A stretch of DNA of 64,000 nucleotides, from contig NC_092269.1 of NCBI RefSeq assembly GCF_036320965.1, positions 33,216,843-33,280,842 of the forward strand, in the 5' to 3' direction. Source of the stretch: Panulirus ornatus (lineage: Eukaryota; Arthropoda; Malacostraca; Decapoda; Palinuridae). Positions 60,085 to 64,000 of this stretch are shown one piece after another (the stretch's first letter is position 1; each line of letters begins with the position of its first letter). The position numbers and the translations under genes were made by a program. Below the pieces are notes generated by a model. The model did not search any database. It had not been told where the DNA came from and saw nothing but the letters and a program-made list of their open reading frames with translations.

Positions 60085-60665
60085 GAGCAGACTAGAGGCA
60101 TAGGTGAGCGGGGATGAGCATAAGGGAGAGCACAAGGTGCGAGTGAAAGTGGCTGACTGACAATACAAGGGAGAGGGAATGAGCAAGTGTTAAGGGAGAA
60201 CGAGTTTGAAAGAAAATGGAGCGGAGTGAGAGTACGCCTGGTTTCTGCGACTTGTTCGTACGTCTTTTTTTTTTTTTTCATTTTGCCTTTGGCTTCATGA
60301 CCTTCCGAAAACATTTTGATAAGGCTAACGGTATTGTGGACAGAAAAAAAACGGAAGAGGCACGTAGATGATAGACGTGGGAAGGCGAGTTGATGGAGAC
60401 AGGTGTTTGAGGGCAATTAAGTGAAGACATGAATGCGGGCTGTTACACGACAGATGTGTAAAAGCGAGGAAATAACAAGTGAGGGCGAGTAGACGGCATT
60501 TTTTTTTTTTTTATAAAGGCGGATAAATGGTATGAATATGAGGGCGAGTGAATGGCATGTGTATGAGGGAGAGCAAATGAGTGTTGGTGTGTCATGGGGA
60601 GTTAATGAGGATAAGTGCTTGAGGAACTAATGAACACAGGTGCGTGATTGAAGGAGTGGAGACAG
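60085..60665. repeat. Purine-rich degenerate tandem repeat
   Basis: Units resembling tGAGGGaGAGcgAATGgcatgtGTaTGAGGG and agtGttAaGGgGAgngagt are spaced about 25-45 bp, best between 60530 and 60600. It adjoins the GT-rich field and may be a continuation with a changed unit. Confidence 0.5.
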
Positions 60666-60799
60666 TCCGAGGGGGGTGAGAATGGGGACAGATGTGAGGC
60701 TGAGTGTGATTACTATTCGTGTCCTTAAGGGGAGAGAGTTTTGCGTTGTGTTGCCCCGTCTCTTAACCTTGTAAATATGCACCATGCTTTTACTCTTGT

Positions 60800-60800
<1 letters not shown>

Positions 60801-60855
<55 letters not shown>
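60801..60855. repeat. (CA)n microsatellite
   Basis: 55 bp of CA. Confidence 0.95.
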
Positions 60856-60856
<1 letters not shown>

Positions 60857-61473
60857 GGCCTAAGCATGTATGGGATGGGGCTTGTGTGAGGGAGTTTAGG
60901 TGCAGCACGAATCAGTATGTAAGGGGTACGTGTGAAAATGGGTGAAGGTTAGGGAGGAAAAGTCATCAGATTTGCCATACGTCAACGTGAAACTGATGAT
61001 CAGACGTTGGGGTACCTAGTGACAGGTACTCGGATCCCGTTCCTCCATCAGGGAATAAAGTATTGAAATTGAAAATTGACCAGACGTTTCTCGGACGGCA
61101 GTTGGAAGGGACCGGAAACAGAGGAAGAGGTGTGTGGGAGGGAAGGTGAGGTGAAGGCAAGTAAGAGTGAGGGAGGGTGGGGGGTAGGCTGTTGAAGGTG
61201 CATGTAAAACAGGTGCAGGAGCGCCGTAAGGTCAAGCCAGGGAGCACCATGGGGAACCTCACGCATGTACCCGGCAAGGTTCCTCGTGTGGAGCTAGGAA
61301 CTCGAAAGTTGGCCCGTATGTGGGTTATCGTACCCTCAGACGTCTCTTGACGACTTAGGTGGGTAGGTGTGTGGTTGTGGAGTCCCAGGATGGACTGGGT
61401 GTGTGCCTGCCGGGACGTGTGCATGCTCTGCATAGTTTCCTGCCATGCCTTCTCCGTGCTCAAAGATATGAGA

Positions 61474-61477
<4 letters not shown>

Positions 61478-61538
<61 letters not shown>
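61478..61538. repeat. (GA)n microsatellite
   Basis: 61 bp of GA. Frames reading (RE)n or (LS)n across it are artefacts. Confidence 0.95.
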
Positions 61539-61540
<2 letters not shown>

Positions 61541-61782
61541 CGTTGACTGTTGCTGTACCTGGATTTCGTCTTAATCCTAAGCACTGAGTATGAATACATT
61601 CCTAGTAACAGTCAATATCAATTCTTTGGTGGCTTTTGTATATATACTACATAGTAATGGAGTATACATATAGTTCAGTAGAATGGGATCAAGTGGGACC
61701 GCTTTGGTTTAACATTGCGCGATTACTGCCGTGAAAATATTCGCTGACCGCTGCATATTATACATGTTTTTTTTGTATGCAG

Positions 61783-61914
61783 GCCAAACGAAATACCTCA
61801 GACCGTTTTGGCTATCCACGAAATTCATTTCCTAAATAACAAGTCTTACATTCGACGTCACGTGGTTGCGTCGGCAGTTAGTCTACACAGTGGGACCTTG
61901 AAAGGTAAACAGCT
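61783..61914 (+). other. Candidate internal exon, unrecognised
   Basis: A T-rich acceptor (catgttttttttgtatgcag, ending 61782) and a donor AAAG|GTAAAC bracket 132 nt, a multiple of three. One frame is fully open: PNEIPQTVLAIHEIHFLNNK, then SYIRRHVVASAVSLHSGTLK. I recognise no family, and an open stretch of this length can arise by chance. Confidence 0.18.
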
Positions 61915-63255
61915 AACTGACATGGATGACGGTTGTGTCTTCCCGCCTCGAACTCCATGACCTGTGTGTGTGTCAGGTAGGCAGTTTTTAATGTGATGAA
62001 CTTTTACTTTTTCATGAGATTTCTAGTGAACGACTGGTCGGTTGACGAGTTCTTTCGTCGCGTAAGTATCTTTGGGTAAATGTCTCAAAACGTCACAGCT
62101 GAACTGGACCCCCGTTACGATCTAAAGTCCCCCCCACGGTCCTCCTCCCTACCCTCGTAGATGAGCGGGTGGTTTGAGCGAGGGGGGAAGGAAGGGGAGC
62201 TGGCTAATAGCGGTTTCCACGTGGAATGTTGGTAACGGACTTTTCCCTTACCTAACGTTTGTTGTACTAATGTATTTGTACTGGAGATCATATCGCAGGG
62301 AAAAAAACTTTTATTGCGTATACCTACGTTCGACATGAGCTTAATCTGATATATAAGAATAGAGCAAAATAAAAAAAGATCGGAGTCTGGAAAATGCAAC
62401 ACCCACCTACAGTGGATCTGAATGTACATTTCTTGATGTTTGTAGGATGCAGTTTGAGGAATCGTTCATATTGAGTGAAATGTTTCAGTGAGAGATTCAC
62501 TTCAAAAGTAGATGAACGGAATGGATTAACTATTACAGTATATGATGAATGCACGGTGACTCAGGCCCAATGGGCAACGTAGTTTTCACAGGTTTATGAA
62601 TGCACGCGTTTGTGTTCTACAGGTAGTGTTGCCCACGTTCCTAAAAGCCTTTTTGGTCGGATCACTTTAGACAAGCCTGCGTAGAGCTCCTTGCCTGTCA
62701 GCCAGAGAGGGCTGAGGCTTGCCGCCGCTGCTGTTGTCTGCTTCCTCCACCCCACCTTCTCACCCTCCACCATTCCTCACGCAACCCCCCCTACCGTTCC
62801 CATCCCTCAGGGCTCGGCTCAAGGGCGAATCCTGGTGAAGCACGGGAGAAGGGGTGGCTGGCTGGCTGGCTGGCAAGCTCTGCCGCTGATGGCCTGCTTC
62901 TGTGCTCCATGGTTCTGATCTCACGTGTGACTTGGATATTGACATCACAGACGTGACTCGAAGGACAAAGAGCATACGTCGAGACTGTTTAGAGTCTGAT
63001 TTTATCTTTTGGAGGAGGGCGAGGAGTCTCCCAGACCGCTAGACTGGCAGCCCTGTGGGTCGTAAGGACCCGCGACGCCTTACCGGTATGTAGAAACCTC
63101 AGTTTCAAAATCCGAGAGACCCGCCTGTGGGCTACCCTACTTCACTTTCCCTTCCTCCACACATTTTCCCTCCCACCGTTGGACGTGCTGTGAAAGTTTG
63201 TTTGTGGTAGCCAAGTTATTTGAAATTATTTCCCACAAATTGAGTTAGCCGTCGA
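61915..63255. other. No gene recognised
   Basis: Mixed sequence. The 75-codon + frame at 62691-62918 is Ala/Pro-rich in a C-rich stretch; (GGCT)n-like triplication at 62860-62872. Nothing is recognised. Confidence 0.4.
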
Positions 63256-63307
<52 letters not shown>

Positions 63308-63313
63308 TTATTA
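63256..63313. repeat. (ATT)n microsatellite
   Basis: About 58 bp of ATT trinucleotide repeat. Confidence 0.95.
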
Positions 63314-64000
63314 TCATTAAGCATAATTATTTCGCTTTGGTAGTTACCTGTCGCACCTATACCTTTGAAATGTAACTTTGTAGATTTGTACGAACTGATT
63401 TTTGAAGCAGTCATTACATGCGTATACTTCTTCGTGAAACTACTCGTATAATCATATAACTTAATGTTGAATCAGCTGTAATGTTTCACTTGTAAGTGCA
63501 AGTGTCACAGGTCGTTCACAGACTGTGGTATCATAGTCACCTCCAAGTTGGTCTGCTGTGATGTCCAAAGATGCAATCTTTAACACTGCCGACTAAGTAT
63601 CTTGCCTTTTTTTTTTTTTTTATATTGCTCCAGTTCAATATTGCGATTAAAATGTATATCGGTGTGCCTATTGTGTAGCCTTAGATTGACCCAGTTTCTT
63701 TTTTTGTTTTTCGTCTGAATTACCCAGTTTATATTTATTGGTAGTAATGTATGTGCGCACCGTTTCCGTTAGTGAAGTAGAGGGACTTTAGGCTCTGCTG
63801 CTGGTGGGTTTACTTACAATCCTTAGGCATGGTGACCTGACTTTTTGACCATATTTACCCATAAGGTTGGGATTAAAGACCAGGGGCTCATATCGAGGAT
63901 CGCACAGTCGTGCATAAGGATCTTACCGTCATGCTCAGGGGAGGAATAATGTTGGTCACAGTATGTGATGTTCAGGACTACACAAAGCTGAGTTCTTCCT
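63314..64000. other. No gene recognised
   Basis: AT-rich intergenic sequence to the window end. It contains the diverged gcacagtcgtgcataaggat / cttaccgtcatgctcagg motif (63902-63940) shared loosely with other sites. Confidence 0.4.

Noticed and set aside
62995..63090. GC-rich segment with tRNA-like phrases (cagaccgctagactggcagc)
   Set aside because: No correctly spaced A- and B-box on either strand and no cloverleaf pairing seen.

Overview
The window looks like nuclear DNA of a large, repeat-rich invertebrate genome, most likely an arthropod and perhaps a decapod crustacean. The arthropod call rests on the two recognisable genes, both split by introns of several kilobases, on the many long (TA)n and (CA)n arrays, and on abundant 5'-truncated non-LTR retrotransposons. 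The species cannot be read from the sequence. There are no bacterial-style operons, CRISPR arrays or plasmid features. Most long open frames are translated (TA)n arrays or antisense shadows of retrotransposons.

Two host genes are supported, both on the + strand. (1) A PRR15-like gene (proline-rich protein 15 family) has coding exons at 7921-8214 and 11603-11764. They join in phase 0 across a 3.4 kb intron whose best donor is GC rather than GT, giving 151 aa. A CCAAT/CRE-bearing promoter candidate lies just upstream. (2) UFSP2, the Ufm1-specific cysteine protease, has exons at 23047-23085 (13 codons, inferred), 27979-28176 and 32403-33836, giving 556 aa. The full catalytic set is present: Tyr377, Cys389, Asp513 and His515. 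The whole protease domain lies in one 1.4 kb exon, and the two introns (4.9 and 4.2 kb) are filled with retrotransposon debris.

Layout: 1-7.4 kb is gene-free, with three degenerate minisatellites and two sites where a 3' splice site directly abuts a 5' splice site (2116/2117 is a near-perfect recursive-splicing motif). 7.4-11.8 kb is the PRR15-like gene. 12-22.9 kb is intergenic, with minisatellites, a microRNA-like hairpin at 15961-16025 carrying the miR-25/92 seed, and clustered transposon copies in (TA)n arrays. 22.9-33.9 kb is UFSP2. 36.7-40.8 kb is a block of young RTE-like LINE and SINE-like copies. 41-64 kb has no recognised gene; it holds small tandem repeats, a decayed CR1/Jockey-like RT fragment, two tRNA-like SINE heads, a CRE/RFX-type promoter candidate, a hairpin and long purine or GT-rich repeat fields.

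The main repeat story is an RTE-like LINE and a short (about 240 bp) SINE-like element that share a 20-base 3' motif (GCTACCTCGCTAACGCGGGA). Both are repeatedly embedded in (TA)n, which suggests a LINE/SINE pair with a common retrotransposition signal that drives (TA)n expansion here.
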